A DNA stretch of 64,000 bases. Source: Coprinus comatus (taxonomy: Eukaryota > Basidiomycota > Agaricomycetes > Agaricales > Agaricaceae). Positions 61,146-64,000 of this stretch are shown here, piece after piece. Made by a program: the position numbers and the translations under genes. Positions within the stretch are counted from its first letter, which is position 1; each line of letters opens with the position of its first letter. The notes beneath the pieces are model-generated. The model ran no database searches. It had not been told where the DNA came from and saw only the letters and a list, made by a program, of their open reading frames with translations. The stretch covers positions 434,001 to 498,000 of the forward strand of contig JAWPGT010000011.1 of the NCBI GenBank assembly GCA_034638255.1. Direction: 5' to 3'.

Positions 61146-61664
61146 CAACTTGAATGAAAGAACAAATCGCACATCCGGAGTCGGAGATCCTTTGTGATGG
61201 GTAAAAGTTAGAATCTGTATAGTGTTGGAACCGCAACCAAAGCCTGTGGGTAGCTGCCTGCGAGGCTGGAAAAAAGTGTGAAGTACTTATTTGCGGGCCG
61301 TCACAACCGGATTCCGGAATTCGACCCCAAAGTTCCGTCATCCCTGCGCCGGTCCCTTTGTAATCGTTGGCACTGCCGGTATTTTCCACTTTGGGTTTGG
61401 AGCAAGGGACTTGAACTAAATGTATAAGTGGCCGTAATTGGTGTGTGGCTTCTGTTGTTGAAAGTTTTTATACCTTTGAACACTTGCCTCCTTTTTATTT
61501 GTTCCAACTTCTTCCCAACTTCTCCCAATTTACCCAAATTCTTACCCGCGAGACGCGCGACCACTAGCGCCGAACTTCACTCTTTGCAACAATTACACTC
61601 TTTACGACTCAACCTAGTACACCCCCGAATATTCCCTGTCCTTTTTCTAATTTCGTCCTTCAAT
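61146..61664. other. Intergenic with pyrimidine-rich leader
   Basis: The CT-rich tract at 61470-61560, shortly before the next ATG, is typical of a fungal promoter/5' leader. No gene was found. Confidence 0.4.
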
Positions 61665-62595
61665 ATGTCCAAGTACCTTTCTTCAAGCAAAGCTGAAACC
61701 ATTGAAAAGTGGTTACACAGCATCCATGACGCACCAATTCTCCTACAACCACTCCATCCTGTGATCCAGAACCTTGTCGTTGAAATTCCTCCGGTCCTTC
61801 GTGAACTCGAAGTACCCACGTATAAATACAGGCCAAAGAAGAAGCAGGCGGCTAGATGGAGGTCGGACTATTTGAATATACCCTCAAGGAAGGATGTAGC
61901 TGGTGGTGGGAGTGTGATTCGTGCTTACTGCAACAGACTGGGTCTGGCGCAAGCATACCAACCTGAACTGAACACCGTGGAAAGCATGATTAGTTTGCCT
62001 AATCCTATCATAAACGAGCTTGTAAGTTACCTTCCATTACGTCTTTCAATATCAGTGTTTGATATGAATGTTAGGTAGAGGAAACATCGAGAAGTGTATT
62101 AAAAGGAGAATTCACTCGTGTCCTGCATATCCGCAATAGCTTTTTTGCTGAAAAGCTCATCTTTTCAACTCTCTTGTGTCAGGACGACCTTTCTCCGTCT
62201 CTGGTGGCTTTCTATGAGATGCGGGGAGGTGAATGTCAATATGGCTGTGAAAAGGCGCAGGGCGCAGCAGACTATATCCGGTCGTTTGCCAAACATCATA
62301 GACTGGCTATTGATTTTGCATCCTTGCTTTCTGCATTCCCATATCCACAGAAGGAAGAAGAAGATCATTCCTCTTCGTTGAGTTCTTCGCCTTCGAACAC
62401 TATGTTGGATTCATCACCACTTTCCTCAAGCTTCGGAGTGCGCAAGAGAGCGTTGTCAGAAGCTGAGTATAAAGATTGGCAGGATAGGTAAGCTTAAACG
62501 TTTGCCGCTGTTTCAAATTAACTGATGGTGCCTTGCTAAATAGATGGGTATTTCAAACAAACCGTCGGGCTACTCGTCATTTTCGGGATCTATAG
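61665..62595 (+). CDS. Conserved-looking hypothetical protein (about 273 aa)
   Basis: The ATG at 61665 opens MSKYLSSSKAETIEKWLHSI. Exons 61665-62021, 62075-62487 and 62544-62595 add to 274 codons in frame, ending NRRATRHFRDL. If the second GT...AG pair (GTAAGC donor) is not used, the frame stops at 62491 instead. Landmarks are PVIQNLVVEIPPVLRELEVP, YKYRPKKKQAARWRSDY, VIRAYCNRLGLAQAYQPE, then VEETSRSVLKGEFTRVLHIR, NSFFAEKLIFSTL, LVAFYEMRGGECQYGCEKAQ and ADYIRSFAKHHRLAIDF. No known domain, signal peptide or membrane segment is recognised. It looks like an intact agaricomycete-specific gene. Confidence 0.65.
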
Positions 62596-62850
62596 ATATT
62601 TAGAGCATCTGTAGTTGCTCATTTTATGGTTTATGATTACTTACGATGGACTTTCGAGTAAATATTACCCTTTTAGTTGTACATAATCAATTAGTCTAAA
62701 TCAGTGCGTTAGTGCACCAAAAAAGCGAGTGAGACAGCGTGACAATTGGCGTACAAAACGCGTTACGGTAGCTTGACACGTGACTACGTTGACACCGTTT
62801 TGCGCGTCTATAAAAAGATCATAATCCGGTTCAACTTGCCCACCCACTTT

Positions 62851-64000
62851 ATGGCTCCTAAACGACCTCTCGATTCGCTCTCTACGCCTCTGGACAACAG
62901 GATACGCAAACGGCGCCATGTATCTACCTCTCTGCCTTCTACTCCAGCAAGGACTCAGTTCCTCCTCGCTACACCCCTCAAAACTCCAAGACCTCATACA
63001 CCTTACCCTGTCAAACCATCTGACTCTCCAAGTAATCCTTTTGGGAGAAAAAGAGTGCAGGAACTAAGGCGATCGCTCCCCCCAATCTCCTCGTTCTCAA
63101 AACATCTGCCTCTGCGATTCCAGTTCATTCGTCGAGATATAAACCCCAGGCAAGGCGGCGTCTTTCGGGTGGTCCAAGTACCCTTGAATTATACCTTCAC
63201 CCATCTGCGGTGTCTCATTGCATTTTTGTTTAATGGACTGTGTCCGGATGCCAATGATGAACATGTGTTCGAGGCGAAGAAGGATGTGACGTTGTACAGC
63301 CAGCTGTATAAACCTGGTCAGGTCAAGTCGGGCCAAACGTGGGCCAAAATGTCTAGTTCGAAAAACCCCTATCGGTATCGTCTTGGTTATTTTGAGGACG
63401 AAGAAAACCAAGGAGAGGAGGAAGATCAACTAAACTCGAACTCGGAGGATGAACAAGATGAGAAAGAACCGAGTGAAACAGAAGAGTGCGACTGGAAATG
63501 GGAAGACGAGGAAGAGTTTACTGTAGGCCATGTTTGGCCCAAGGGACCGGATCTCAGCAGTGCCATTGTCTATGTACGTCCTTTTTATGATCTCTTGCGT
63601 CAAATATCACTAATATCGATTCCAGCATCATTCCAGGTCAACTCAGATACATATCTCAATCAATCAGACGGAAATACCCTCACGGAAAGGCAAATCAAAT
63701 ACACCTTACGTTTTCTCAGGTCGAGGTCGTATATGGCTTTCTCCACCTCCCCTTCCCCGACCTATCTTCTCTATTCCTGCCAAAAATGTTGCTTCACCTG
63801 ACAGCAAAGAACGGAAAACTTCGCCAGAGGTTATAAATCTCGTCGACGAAGATGCTGAAGGCGATACTGATATAGAAGAAGTGTCAAGGGACGATGACCC
63901 GACATTTGAGGTAGATCCTAGTGACTGGAATGAACCCAGAGATGTGTTTGGAAAATTCTTCACTCGGTATATGGGTCAAGTCTCTACGAAAATGTCATCA
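62851..64000 (+). CDS. Hypothetical acidic protein, possible pRiA4b ORF-3-like fold (cut by window end)
   Basis: The ATG at 62851 opens MAPKRPLDSLSTPLDNRIRK. Exon 1 runs to 63573, a GTACGT...CCAG intron (63574-63625) keeps frame, and exon 2 continues past 64000. The basic Pro/Ser-rich N-terminus resembles a nuclear-localisation region (NRIRKRRHV, FGRKRVQELRR). The core, FRVVQVPLNYTFTHLRCLIA to DVTLYSQLYKPGQVKSGQTW and EEFTVGHVWPKGPDLSSAIV, loosely recalls the plasmid pRiA4b ORF-3-like domain, but I am not sure. Acidic stretches (GEEEDQLNSNSEDEQDEKEP) separate the parts. Exon 2 has VINLVDEDAEGDTDIEEV, which resembles a SUMO-interacting motif. It is partial at the 3' end. Confidence 0.6.

Overview
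The window looks like nuclear DNA of an agaricomycete (mushroom-forming) basidiomycete. Nearly every gene is split by short introns (about 45-80 bp) with GT...AG borders. The gene content is characteristic of that group: FunK1-type protein kinases, a class I hydrophobin, a DUF6534-like membrane protein, a fungal tnp2 (CACTA/Plavaka-like) transposase, and several agaricomycete-only hypothetical families. The genus cannot be told from what is visible.

Layout. 1-3.85 kb: conserved housekeeping DNA, with the 3' end of an unknown gene, splicing factor PRP3 (-), and mitochondrial ribosomal protein L16 (+). PRP3 and L16 share an 82-bp divergent promoter. 4.2-13.0 kb: a large DNA transposon-like block with a tnp2 transposase (one apparent frameshift), a second AT-hook protein gene, and between them a degenerate array of exon/intron-like units with a period of about 160 bp. 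13.9-16.6 kb: a very low-complexity gene, possibly cyclin-related. 16.6-19.9 kb: a FunK1 kinase gene inside a 3.3-kb segment that recurs inverted at 36.1-39.3 kb. 20-22.9 kb: a PD-(D/E)XK-like orphan gene and histidinol-phosphate aminotransferase. 23.9-27.2 kb: an F-box gene, an unknown spliced gene and a candidate Pol III structured RNA. 27.3-30.8 kb: a DNAJC17/Cwf23-like J-domain splicing factor followed by decapping activator DCP1. 33.3-39.8 kb: an intact F-box gene and a broken F-box gene whose two halves flank the inverted FunK1 copy. 39.9-42.3 kb: ORC2 and a divergent unknown gene. 42.6-47.4 kb: a DUF6534-like membrane protein, a hydrophobin and tRNA-Leu. 47.8-58 kb: two paralogues of a possible nuclease-like family and three more F-box relatives, two of them broken. 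58.3-60.7 kb: GH1 beta-glucosidase. 61.7-64 kb: two unknown genes, the last cut by the window end.

Housekeeping islands (RNA splicing and decay, replication origin, histidine synthesis, mitochondrial translation) therefore alternate with fast-evolving accessory DNA. The accessory DNA carries at least six members of one F-box family (three intact-looking, three broken), FunK1 copies that have decayed independently, and transposon sequence. The most notable signals are the FunK1 duplicon lying inside an F-box gene, the exon-unit array inside the transposon, and the compact multi-hairpin locus next to an oligo-T tract at 26.9-27.1 kb. All calls come from reading the sequence by eye; no database search was run.
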